A stretch of 64,000 bases of DNA from Planctomycetota bacterium (GTDB lineage Bacteria > Planctomycetota > Phycisphaerae > Phycisphaerales > UBA5793), in contig JABFGK010000001.1 in NCBI GenBank assembly GCA_013112555.1, positions 682,001 to 746,000 on the forward strand, read 5' to 3'. A program made the position numbers and the translations under genes. Positions 37,037 to 48,863 of this stretch are shown piece by piece. The notes beneath the pieces are model-generated. The model did not search any database. It worked only from the letters and a program-made list of their open reading frames with translations, and was not told the DNA's origin. Within the stretch, counting starts at the first letter, position 1. Each line of letters begins with the position of its first letter.

Positions 37037-38696
37037 TTACGGTATCTGGTCCGTGCGGTCGGCCCGGTAGAGGGCCAGCTGCTTCGGGCCCGAGGAGTCG
37101 GAGGTTGATGCCGGTTCACCGAGATGGATCGGGATGAACGACCAGCCGGCGCATTCGGTTCGAGCACTGAGCCCCGCCAGCGAGTCTGGTTGTGTGATTA
37201 CCCAGAGCGAGTCGTGGCGCGTGACCGGCCCCGGCCTCGGGTCAAACGGGGTGATCGTCGATTCCTCGTCTGTCTCGGCGGCGTCCGGCTGTGAGCAGCC
37301 CATCAAGACCTGGACGATCTGGAATGGCCCGCGGTTGCAGTCGTAGAAGACGATGGGGGCCTCATCAACGCCGTCATCGGCGATGATGCGACGGGCGACG
37401 GTTGTGAAGTCCTGTGCACAATCGCTGAAGCGGTGGACGGCAGAGAAGTTCCACACGCTGTCATTGACGGCCAGTCCGGTGAGCGTGATCAGGGCAGCAC
37501 ACGGGATGATCCACGGGGCTCGGCGGGCGAGGAGGAATCCCCGATGGACGAGCCACCAGCCGACGACGAGCGATCCGGTGACATAGGCCGACGCAATGTA
37601 GTCGGCCCGCTTGCCGGCTGAGAATGTGAAGAACACGACGACCAGGATCGTGAAGGTAAATGCCCCGATGATCCAGGGGCGTGCCGGTGCCTCATCCGGG
37701 TTCGTGGCCTGCGGCCGGCCTCGGATTGGGGTGGTACCTGGATCGCCTTTCGGTCGCGCCAGCAGGTCGATGGCTGCCCCGATGAACAGGACCGACCACG
37801 GGAGGAAGCGGAGCAGGAAGAACAATGGCATGTTCGGGGCGGTTCGAACCCAGTCCCACGGGCCGGACTTCGTACCCTCGGCTCCGATTCCCAGGAATCG
37901 ATCGACGGCTTCCTCGCGGATGATGATGTGGTAGGTGTGATCGGCGTTGAGGATGTAGGCCAGTACCAGCCAGGCAGCCGGGAGGAGAATGGCAATCGGG
38001 AGGAAGATCCAGAAGGAGGGAGTGCGGAGCATCGAGCCACCCTTGTCATGCTCGCTTGAATCTCGGTTGGTGATGAAGTGCTGGAGCACGGCATAGACCG
38101 GAATGAGGAGAGCCGGCGGTCCCTTGGTGAGCGCTGCCAGCCCGGTGGCTGCCCACATGATCAGCCGCCGGGAATCGGGGCCGAGTTCGTGATGGATCGG
38201 ACAGCGCGGTCGCCGCAGCCCAGCCGATGACGAGCCACAGCGTGAGCAGGCCGTCCGGGCGGGCCAGGTACCCGAGTTTGAACCAGGCATAGTTTGTGAC
38301 GAACGCAATGACGGCCAGTGGGCCGGTCAGTCTGAACGCAGGGTCGATGTGATGGCCGAGCCGGTACAAAATGACGATGAGTGCGAGCCACGTCAGCAGG
38401 CTGGGAGCCTTGTGGGCCACAATCGACTGATGGCCGAACACGGCCACGAACGGGACGGCGAGCCAGTTATACAGCGGTGGCTTGGTGGCCGGCTCGCGCT
38501 GCTGGATGGATGGGAGAATCCAATGGTCCAGGTCCGTCGAGTGCGTGAGGATGTCGGTGGTGTACGACAGCGTTTTGGGCTGTGTCTGGTCGTGGATGTC
38601 GGACGGCCCGGTGATACGGATCGTGATCGATGCGATGACGCAGATCATTGCCAGAATGGTGATGACGCGTCGGAGTGTTGCAGGTGATTCAGGCAT
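37037..38696 (-). CDS. GT39-type membrane glycosyltransferase, apparent frameshift
   Basis: Integral-membrane glycosyltransferase of the ArnT/PMT type, about 550 residues after correction. The N-terminal part (38696 to about 38200) reads RRVITILAMICVIASITI, YNWLAVPFVAVFGHQS, FRLTGPLAVIAFVTNYAWFKLG; the rest is in a frame shifted by one base and reads HHELGPDSRRLIMWAATGLAALTKGPPALLIPVY, then DRFLGIGAEGTKSGPWDWV and further helices. One extra base within 38191-38197 reconciles them: ALSD joins HHELGPDSRR. Members transfer sugars from polyprenyl-phosphate donors to lipid or protein. It lies downstream of the sulfatase-fucosidase gene. Confidence 0.85.
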
Positions 38697-38747
38697 CGCA
38701 GTTCACAGCATAGGCGGGTGGCCGCGACGCGACGGGGAGCGCTTGAT

Positions 38748-38834
38748 CAAGCCCACGGATTCCTATCCGTGGGGTCCGGTTCCGCGCGACTTCGGCACTG
38801 CCTTCTACCCCACGGATAGGAATCCGTGGGCTTG
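38748..38834. repeat. Nested inverted repeat, 27-base arms
   Basis: Left arm 38748-38774 and right arm 38808-38834 are exact reverse complements over 27 bases, separated by 33 bases. Each arm is itself a palindrome (CCCACGGAT then TCCT then ATCCGTGGG in the left arm). It lies between the sulfatase/fucosidase stop and the GT39 start. Such elements resemble REP-type or small non-autonomous elements. The flanking GCCGCGACGCGA (38721-38732) recurs at 41951. Confidence 0.85.
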
Positions 38835-38838
38835 GGCG

Positions 38839-41895
<3,057 letters not shown>

Positions 41896-41996
41896 GATGC
41901 AGAAGGATACGCCGGACGGTCTGGCAGGAAATGTCCATTCCGAGCAGTTAGCCGCGACGCGAAACGCAGTGAAGCGGAGCGCGTGGGTGGCATGTA

Positions 41997-42037
41997 CCCC
42001 GCGATACGCTTGAAGACTCGCCTATCACGGGGCTTTT
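41997..42037 (+). terminator. Hairpin with CCCCGCGAT core between fusion and SecA-like genes
   Basis: CCCCGCGATA with TATCACGGGG (one C-A mismatch; on the minus strand the mispair becomes a T-G wobble), 16-base loop, followed by CTTTTC. It lies between the fusion gene start and the SecA-like stop, so it may insulate the two; the short T run is on the plus strand. Confidence 0.5.
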
Positions 42038-42079
42038 CGGGCGCACGGGAGGGATGGTGACGAATGAGATATGGTCGTG

Positions 42080-44191
42080 CTACCGACTGTGGTAATACAG
42101 CGCCCGGTCGAACCATTGATCGCTCTTGGCGACCATTTCGCGCGAGACGGCCTGTCGGCGCGAGGCAGCGAACTGGGCCTGCTGCCAGAGGAGTCGGTGC
42201 AGCCCGAATACCGACAGTGATGGGACGGCCTTGAGCAGCCTGGCCAGTATGCGGATGCCGGCTGTCTTGATCAGTTGATCGTCAAGTGACACGAATGTCT
42301 CGGCGAGCCCAGGGTCGCCTTGTCGACCGGATCGGCCGAAGAGTTGTCGATCGACGCGCCGGGCGTCATGCCGTTCAGTCGCAATGACGACGAGCCCGCC
42401 GAGTTCCGGGACCCCGCGGGCCAGGATGATGTCGGTGCCGCGGCCGGCCATATTGGTTGCCACGGTCACGGCCCCCTTCTTCCCGGCTGTTGCGACAATC
42501 GTGGCTTCCTGTTCGTGCCGCACGGCATTGAGCACGTTGTGCGGGATGTTCCGCTCGGTGAGCAGTTGGCTCATCAACTCGGAGGCATCGACGCTGCGCG
42601 TCCCGATCAGGACCGGGCGCAGAATCTTGTGATGGCGCTCGACGCGATCAGCAACGGCCTTGAACTTGGCCGTCTGATCGGGGCAGAGTCGATCACGCCG
42701 GTGAACGCGAATCACCGGTTTGTGCGTCGGGATACGGACGACGGGGAGTTGATAGGTTTTCCACAGTTCATTGCGGACTTCCCAGGCGGTCCCGGTCATG
42801 CCGGCCAGGCGTCGATACAACTGGAAGAATCGCTGATAACTCATGCGGGCCATCGTGTGGCGCGGCGAGGTGATGGGGATGCTCTCTTTGGCCTGGACCG
42901 CTTGATGGAGGCCGAGTTGCCACTGTCGACCTTCGAGGACGCGGCCGGTGTGAATATCGACGATCTTGACGTCATCATCCTGCACGATGTAGTGGTCTTC
43001 ACGATGAAACAGCTCGGCCGCCACGAGCGCCTGCGTCACGAGTTCCTCTCGTCGGCGCGGGCCGGCCCAGAAGGGCGGGAGTTTGTCCGCCAGTTCGGAG
43101 AGTTTCTCCAATCCATCGTCATTGATATCCACGCGATGCTGACGCACGTCAACTTCGTAATGGGCGCCGCGTTTGAGTTCCTGTGCAAGTTCTGCTGCGA
43201 CGCGGTAGTAGTCGGCAGCCACATCCTCACCACCCTCGACGCCGATGATGGCCGGGGTGGTGGCCTGGTCGACGAGGACACTGTCGGCTTCGTCGATGAT
43301 GGCGGCGTATTGGCCACGCATGACGAGGCGCTCGGTCCAGAGTTGTGAACGCGGGTTCGGGTTCGTATCGCTTACTTCCTCGAGCAGGAGCGAGACGACG
43401 CGCGGTTGCAGCGGGGCTTTGAGGCGATCGCGCAGGAAGTCGAAGATGAGTTGCTGATCCGATGTATAGGTCACATCACAGGCATACGCCTCCCGCCGTT
43501 GCTCTTCCTCGGATGTGTCCTGGATGGCCCCGACGGACAGCCCGAGTCGCCGATAGACCGGCTCATTCAACTCGGCATCGCGTCTGGCAAGGTAGTCGTT
43601 GACGGTCACGACATGGACGCCGTATCCCATCCATGCCTGGACGGCTGCGGTGAGGCAGGCCGTGACCGTTTTGCCTTCGCCGGTGGCCATCTCAGCGATG
43701 CAGCCGTCTTCCATGACCCAGCCGCCCATAACCTGCTCGGGATACAGGCCGAGCCCGACGGTCCGGCGGACGGCCTCGCGCACGACGGCAAAGGCGTGGG
43801 TCCGCGATTCGGGATCACGGCGGCCACGGCGGGCAGCCTCGCGCGCCGTTTCTACTTCCAGATCAAAGGCACGCTCGGAGTGGTTGTGGAACGATTCCGA
43901 GAGTTCGACCACCTTGCGCGCCTGGGCACGCAGCACGTGCTGCTTCCACCGTCGGCGTTGGACGGCTCCCGTGAACCAATCGCCGAAGCGATCAAAGCCC
44001 TTTCGTTCCTTCGGGTTGCGCGCCTGATAAGAAAGCGGTCGCCAGAGACGCTGGGTGGTCGGTGCCGGCGCGTCATCAGGTGGCGGCGCTGCCGTCATGT
44101 TGGACGGATCGCTCCCGAGTGCCTGATCCGGGCTGATCCAGGTATCCTGACCGGGACGGTTGCGTTCGGATTGGGGTTGGCCGATTCGCAT
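42080..44191 (-). CDS. SecA-like DEAD-box ATPase lacking the C-terminal scaffold
   Basis: Predicted 703-residue SecA-related motor. Walker A MATGEGKT (171-175), DEAD-type IIDEAD with the SecA motif VHVVTVNDYLARRDAE, the preprotein cross-linking region, VLIGTRSVDASELMS, NMAGRGTDIILA and QLFGRSGRQGDPG. After the motor core only a short tail remains, so the helical scaffold/wing and zinc-binding C-terminus of housekeeping SecA are missing. It starts 11 bases after the stop of the PqqD-M50-HlyD gene (start MRIGQP at 44191; MTAAPP at 44098 is possible) and ends a five-gene cluster. Probably a dedicated motor for a substrate of that cluster, not the housekeeping SecA. Confidence 0.93.
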   Translation of the reverse strand: MRIGQPQSERNRPGQDTWISPDQALGSDPSNMTAAPPPDDAPAPTTQRLWRPLSYQARNPKERKGFDRFGDWFTGAVQRRRWKQHVLRAQARKVVELSESFHNHSERAFDLEVETAREAARRGRRDPESRTHAFAVVREAVRRTVGLGLYPEQVMGGWVMEDGCIAEMATGEGKTVTACLTAAVQAWMGYGVHVVTVNDYLARRDAELNEPVYRRLGLSVGAIQDTSEEEQRREAYACDVTYTSDQQLIFDFLRDRLKAPLQPRVVSLLLEEVSDTNPNPRSQLWTERLVMRGQYAAIIDEADSVLVDQATTPAIIGVEGGEDVAADYYRVAAELAQELKRGAHYEVDVRQHRVDINDDGLEKLSELADKLPPFWAGPRRREELVTQALVAAELFHREDHYIVQDDDVKIVDIHTGRVLEGRQWQLGLHQAVQAKESIPITSPRHTMARMSYQRFFQLYRRLAGMTGTAWEVRNELWKTYQLPVVRIPTHKPVIRVHRRDRLCPDQTAKFKAVADRVERHHKILRPVLIGTRSVDASELMSQLLTERNIPHNVLNAVRHEQEATIVATAGKKGAVTVATNMAGRGTDIILARGVPELGGLVVIATERHDARRVDRQLFGRSGRQGDPGLAETFVSLDDQLIKTAGIRILARLLKAVPSLSVFGLHRLLWQQAQFAASRRQAVSREMVAKSDQWFDRALYYHSR

Positions 44192-44202
44192 GGGGGCTCC
44201 GA

Positions 44203-46407
44203 TCAGAACTCGAATCGGCTTCGGATGGACTGCAGGATTCGTCTCCACCACTGCTGCGCCAGCGGCTCGGCTTCGAGTTGAAACCGGACGACAGCCCGTG
44301 TACCCGGCAGCGGTGCTGCGAATTGGTCCGGTGCACTGTTGGCGTCGGATGCCGCGCTGGGCATGGACAGCGTCACGCGCCAGACGGGTGCGAGTGTTCG
44401 TTGGCCGGTCGGATCGGTCGGATCGGTAGCGATCACGCCGCCGCGCGTGCCGGTGGCCAGCGAGGGGTGTTCGAGTGTTCGACTGCCGGCCTGATTGCGT
44501 GAGGTGATCTCCAATGGGATCACCGTACCGGCGTTGCCGTAGATGCGTGCCTGCGCGATGATATCTGAATCATCGTCGGCGACCGAGAAGAGCCATCGGA
44601 TATCGGCGTCCGTCAGGTAGGCGCGGATGACCATGTCATCGAGTGTCGAGACCGTGCCGATGGGCGTCCCACGTTGGAAGTAGGCACCCTCGGTCGTATG
44701 AAAATCCGGGGCAACGAACTGGCCGTCAAACGGTGCGCGGATCGTCATGCTCGCCAGCATCGTCTTGCTGTCTTCGTAGTACTTCCGGGCCACCGGGAGC
44801 CAGGTCATGGCGAGTTGATAGACATATGGCGACTCCGCCAGCGCGGCATCCCTGCGCAGTTGGCCGACTTCGAGGCGCGACTTGGCCGTCAGATACTGCG
44901 TCTCCATTTTCGGGTTGAACAGATAGCACAGGGGCTGGTCCCGGGTGACCCACTCTCCGTCGGCGGCCGACAGGTTTGTGACGAATCCGGAAAACGGGGA
45001 GCGCAGCGTTTCATGGTTCAGCGGCTCGACGACAGCGCTGGCGTACACATTGGCCGGCATAGGCACGAACCCGAAGAACCCGATGACAGCGATCGTGAAC
45101 GCAAACGTCACGGTCACGGCCCGCACGCGCACCACTTCGAGCGACGGTTCGCTGATGACAAATGAGAATCCTTTGAAGACCGGGACCATGAACCAGACGA
45201 TCGAGCCGAACAGACCGAGCAGGAGGCCGATCACAAAATACCGGTCGGCCACCACGAGCACGATCGTCAGCATGACGAGCATCCGGTAAGGAAAGGCACA
45301 GATCGCATGGGTCACCATCCACGCGCCCTCGGACTTCGAACGGAGCGGCGGCGTCTTTTCGCCTTTCAGCCCGAATGCGTATCGCTTCGTGAGGTACTTG
45401 AGCAGTTCCTGTGAACGGACGGCCAGGTTCGGGATTTCGAGCAGGTCGGCCAGGATGTAGTAGCCGTCGTAACGGAGCAGCGGGTTGAGGTTGAACAGGA
45501 TGGTGGCAACCGAGGCGATGAACATGACGTTGTACGCGATGGTGTGGATGAGCGCCCCGGCTGGGGTGTAGGCCCACACAAAGGCCGCAATACAGGCGAC
45601 TGCCAGTTCGACCATCATGCCGCCCAGACTCACGATGATGCGGTGCCACTTGTTCGGGAATCCCCAACTGGCCGTCGCATCACAGAACGGGATCGGCAGC
45701 ACGATCATGAAGAACAGGCCCATCTCGGTGACGCGGCCGCCGTAGGCCTTGCAGGCAAAGCCGTGCCCGAACTCGTGAATCACTTTCAGGCAGATGAAAC
45801 TGAGGCTCAGCCAGATGATGTTCTGCGGGGCAATGATGTTGTTAAACGCACTGAACAGCTCGTCCGAGCGCGGGATGATCGCCCGGATCGCAAAAAACAG
45901 CAGGACGAGCAGCAGGACGAGACCGGTCGGGCTGAAGACGGCCCGGGCCACATTGGCATACTTCTCCAGAATCCACTCGGGATTGATCAGCGGGATCGTC
46001 CAGAAGACATAGCGCCCGGATCGTTCCTGGAACTTCCGCTCTTTGATGGAATCGAATCGCTCGCCGAGTCGCTGTGCGTCGATGGGCAGTTCGTTTTTCA
46101 ACAGGCCGTAGAACTGGAGTTGGCAGAGCAGATCGATGCAGTCCTGCTGGGTGGGGGCGGCATCGCCGAGTTGGGCGTTGCAGACGTCCCATGCTTCCTG
46201 AACGGTTCGTGTCCCGTCGAGGAGCCCGAGGAAGCGGAAGGCAGCCGCATTGAAGCGGTAGAACTTGCTCGATGCCGGATCGCCCAGGACAAACCACGTC
46301 TCGTTGCGGTACGTGTGTCGCCTCACATTGAGGTGAGGGCTGAGCCGCGGCGTAAAGTCCGCGACGCGGTACCAGAGTTCACTGAATGTGCGGCTGATCT
46401 GGGCCAT
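44203..46407 (-). CDS. PqqD-like, M50 site-2 protease and HlyD fusion protein
   Basis: Predicted 734-residue integral membrane protein. Residues 25-115 form a PqqD-like winged helix (FYRFNAAAFRFLGLLDG, VQEAWDVCNAQLGDAAPT). About six membrane helices follow, with zinc-site HEFGH at 211-215 (LKVIHEFGHGFACKAYGG) and the third metal-ligand segment NLNPLLRYDGYYILADLLE. After residue 465 the chain turns into a HlyD-type periplasmic adaptor (RSPFSGFVTNLSAADGEWV lipoyl-like, long helical hairpin, IRAPFDGQFVAPDF). The order PqqD, M50, HlyD in one chain is seen in planctomycete and proteobacterial clusters with SecA-like ATPases. It likely processes and exports a peptide or protein. Confidence 0.93.
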   Translation of the reverse strand: MAQISRTFSELWYRVADFTPRLSPHLNVRRHTYRNETWFVLGDPASSKFYRFNAAAFRFLGLLDGTRTVQEAWDVCNAQLGDAAPTQQDCIDLLCQLQFYGLLKNELPIDAQRLGERFDSIKERKFQERSGRYVFWTIPLINPEWILEKYANVARAVFSPTGLVLLLVLLFFAIRAIIPRSDELFSAFNNIIAPQNIIWLSLSFICLKVIHEFGHGFACKAYGGRVTEMGLFFMIVLPIPFCDATASWGFPNKWHRIIVSLGGMMVELAVACIAAFVWAYTPAGALIHTIAYNVMFIASVATILFNLNPLLRYDGYYILADLLEIPNLAVRSQELLKYLTKRYAFGLKGEKTPPLRSKSEGAWMVTHAICAFPYRMLVMLTIVLVVADRYFVIGLLLGLFGSIVWFMVPVFKGFSFVISEPSLEVVRVRAVTVTFAFTIAVIGFFGFVPMPANVYASAVVEPLNHETLRSPFSGFVTNLSAADGEWVTRDQPLCYLFNPKMETQYLTAKSRLEVGQLRRDAALAESPYVYQLAMTWLPVARKYYEDSKTMLASMTIRAPFDGQFVAPDFHTTEGAYFQRGTPIGTVSTLDDMVIRAYLTDADIRWLFSVADDDSDIIAQARIYGNAGTVIPLEITSRNQAGSRTLEHPSLATGTRGGVIATDPTDPTGQRTLAPVWRVTLSMPSAASDANSAPDQFAAPLPGTRAVVRFQLEAEPLAQQWWRRILQSIRSRFEF

Positions 46408-46422
46408 GGGGGGTGGTGTGCC

Positions 46423-48336
46423 TCAAAACCAGAGTTTCATGCGGACGGCTTCAATCATGGGGCGGGCGTAGATCATCAACAGGTTCGAGCGATCCCCTTT
46501 GACGCGCGCTTTGCCTTCCATGCCGGGGCGGAGCCAGTCCGGGTTCTCCTGCAGTTCGATGTCCACCCGATACACGTTTTCCTGGTTGTACAGTTCGCTG
46601 GCCGGCGTAATGCGCGTCACCTCAAACTCAAGTTTGTCGGCCGGCCGTGACGTCAGTGCAAGCGAACCGATCTGACCAGCCTTGATGCGGGCAATGCCTG
46701 ACTCATTGACGAGCAGGATCGCCCGGAGCGATTCGAGTTGGGCGACCTCGACGAGCGGCTCGGACGGCTGGACGACCTCACCGATGATGTCACGAAGTCG
46801 GCCGTGTGTGACGACGCCGTCGATCGGGGCACGAATGGTGCCCTGTTCGAGTTGATACTCCAGCAGGCGAATCTCAGCCTCGACGCCGCGTGCCTCGGCA
46901 TCCTTCATCTGGGCCATAGCGGTCTTGCCCTGGGTGCGCTGGTCATCGGCATCGGTCATGAGTTTGCGTAGTTCGTTCCGCTTCTGGATGAGTTGAAACT
47001 GAATCTGCCGCATGTCGAGTTTGATCATCGGCTGGCCGCGTGTCACGACATCGCCCGGCTCGACGAGCACTTCCGAAATCTGCCCCTCAAACGGCGGGGA
47101 GACTTGCCGTCGCTGGTCCGCATTGATCACGCAGTTGGCTACCACTCGATCACGAACGGGGAGCACCGTTCCGATGAGGATGACGACCAGGCAGAGCAGT
47201 GCAAAGAGTTTCGCCCCGGTCTTTTCAGGTCCGACGACCGTCTGAGCCAAGTCGAGCGTGCGATCGCGCGACACGGCCAGTACGCCGCGGTCGGCCATGC
47301 GCCGCGTCCAGATTGATGGCCCGAGGTATTCGGCCACGAGTCGCAGCAGTCGGAGCGTGTGATCGTTAAACGGGTCCTGTGCCTCACGCTCCATGACGGC
47401 CACGCCGATCAGCCCGCCGTCGATACGGAGCGGGAATGACGCGATGGCGGTCGGGCCGAAGCGCTCACTCAAGGACGTATGGGCGCGGACCACTCGGCGT
47501 TCCGAGGGGTCGGCGTCGTCCGGTTGCGGGTAGCGAATCTCAGTATCCTGGTCGGCACACTCCTCCATGACCGCTTCGAGTGCCTCAGCGAGTTCGCTCT
47601 TGCGATCAACGTCCTCGGAGCCGCTCAGGGCCACGAGTCGGATGGCATGCCGATGGACAAGCCCGATGGAAACGCGGGTGCAGCCGAAACGCCGCTGCAA
47701 CTCATGTGAGAACAATGAGGCGACTTCGGTGACGTTGTGACCCTGCTGAGACTTGTCAAGCAAGTCGAGGGTCTCGCGCAACTGGACTTTCGACTGTGCT
47801 TCCGCAAACGCCTGCTTTCGCCAGAGGAACGACTCAAACATCAGGGCTGACAGTTCCAGTCGTTCCAGTCTTGCTGACAGGTCGGCACTCGGTGCATCTC
47901 GTATCACACAGACCGACGCCCCGTGCGGGCGCCCCATGAGTCGCAGCGGAGCGGCCAGGACGCGATATTCCGGCGCATCGGTCAGCAGGCCCTTCGACGC
48001 GGCCAGGAGTTCCGACATGGCTTCGTTCTTCTGGGCGGCACGGACGGCAATCTCGGTCAACCGCTTGTAGTCGCGCGCCGTCAGCGTGATCGCGTTCGGG
48101 TCCGGCAGGCACCGCGCCGTTGTTCCCTGCGATTGTTCGCGCGTTGGCTTGAGCAGTGCGATCCCGGCGCAGGCATCGACCATCCGGCATTGTCGCTCGA
48201 TGAGTTCCGACAGGAACTGCTCGAGGTCACGGACATCGCCCAGCCCTGCCTCGATCTGAGTCGATGAGACCGCGGACTCAGTCTGAGCGCTCGTGCTCGA
48301 TGAGGCGGAAATTGAGGCTGTCGTTTGTTTGTCCAT
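46423..48336 (-). CDS. GAF-domain and HlyD adaptor fusion protein
   Basis: Predicted 637-residue protein. The N-terminal 370 residues are cytoplasmic: an Ala/Ser/Thr-rich start and two GAF-like regions (about 36-180, and 200-350 with FGCTRVSIGLVHRHAIRLVALSG and ASFPLRIDGGLIGVAVME). One transmembrane helix (FALLCLVVILIGTVLPV, about 385-401) is followed by a HlyD-type periplasmic region with biotinyl-lipoyl half-motifs (VSPPFEGQISEVLVEPGDVV and IRAPIDGVVTHG) and a coiled coil between. It resembles a sensor coupled to a membrane-fusion adaptor. It starts 74 bases after the DUF3467 gene stop and ends 15 bases before the PqqD-M50-HlyD gene. Confidence 0.9.
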   Translation of the reverse strand: MDKQTTASISASSSTSAQTESAVSSTQIEAGLGDVRDLEQFLSELIERQCRMVDACAGIALLKPTREQSQGTTARCLPDPNAITLTARDYKRLTEIAVRAAQKNEAMSELLAASKGLLTDAPEYRVLAAPLRLMGRPHGASVCVIRDAPSADLSARLERLELSALMFESFLWRKQAFAEAQSKVQLRETLDLLDKSQQGHNVTEVASLFSHELQRRFGCTRVSIGLVHRHAIRLVALSGSEDVDRKSELAEALEAVMEECADQDTEIRYPQPDDADPSERRVVRAHTSLSERFGPTAIASFPLRIDGGLIGVAVMEREAQDPFNDHTLRLLRLVAEYLGPSIWTRRMADRGVLAVSRDRTLDLAQTVVGPEKTGAKLFALLCLVVILIGTVLPVRDRVVANCVINADQRRQVSPPFEGQISEVLVEPGDVVTRGQPMIKLDMRQIQFQLIQKRNELRKLMTDADDQRTQGKTAMAQMKDAEARGVEAEIRLLEYQLEQGTIRAPIDGVVTHGRLRDIIGEVVQPSEPLVEVAQLESLRAILLVNESGIARIKAGQIGSLALTSRPADKLEFEVTRITPASELYNQENVYRVDIELQENPDWLRPGMEGKARVKGDRSNLLMIYARPMIEAVRMKLWF

Positions 48337-48410
48337 GAGTATGCGGCGCCTGCAGGTGTGACCGTTGGCGTGATCTGATTACACAATACGAGGGCGTGCT
48401 GTTCCCGGGT

Positions 48411-48773
48411 CTACTCCTCGGTTGCTGCCGGCCCATTCTTGTTGCCCCGAACACGTGGGTTGGCGTCAATCTCGCCGTAGTGCTCCTCGTACTGCCGGAT
48501 CAGGTTTGAGAGATTCAGGGCGAGCCGCTTGGCACCGCGCCAGTTCAGGATGACCTGCTGGCGGACGGTAAACACCATTTCATCATTGCGACCCGGTACG
48601 CTCCGGTTGACGCCGAAATCGATGATGAGTTCGTCACCACTGCCATCGGTCCGGAACGTATTGGCATACGCGGATTGCATCTGGGTCTCGTCAATTCGCA
48701 GTTTGACTTCACGGCGTCCGTCCTGGGTCGTCGGCTGCTGTGCTTGTTCTGCCTGATTGGGGGTATCTGCCAC
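48411..48773 (-). CDS. DUF3467 domain protein
   Basis: Predicted 120-residue cytosolic protein. Residues 22-100 match the DUF3467 pattern (VKLRIDETQMQSAYANTFR, ELIIDFGVN, VRQQVILNWRGAKRLALNLSNLIRQYE), flanked by low-complexity ends. The family has no known function. It lies between the HlyD adaptor (90 bases upstream) and the GAF-HlyD gene on the same strand, so it is an integral part of the cluster rather than a random neighbour. Confidence 0.9.
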   Translation of the reverse strand: MADTPNQAEQAQQPTTQDGRREVKLRIDETQMQSAYANTFRTDGSGDELIIDFGVNRSVPGRNDEMVFTVRQQVILNWRGAKRLALNLSNLIRQYEEHYGEIDANPRVRGNKNGPAATEE

Positions 48774-48863
48774 GGGAGCTCCTTTATCTGTGTCTGAATG
48801 GGGGGTCGTGTTCGCTGGTTTCGCCTTGCCCGGTGGGGCGGGTGCTTCGGTTGTGACCGGTCG

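Noticed and set aside
36268..37167. 299-codon minus frame overlapping tRNA-Glu
   Set aside because: Overlaps the tRNA and the small exported protein gene; low-complexity start.
43406..44281. 291-codon plus frame opposite SecA-like
   Set aside because: Shadow of the SecA-like gene; no domain.
45544..46650. 368-codon plus frame opposite the M50-HlyD gene
   Set aside because: Shadow of the coding strand; His/Asp-rich translation typical of antisense.
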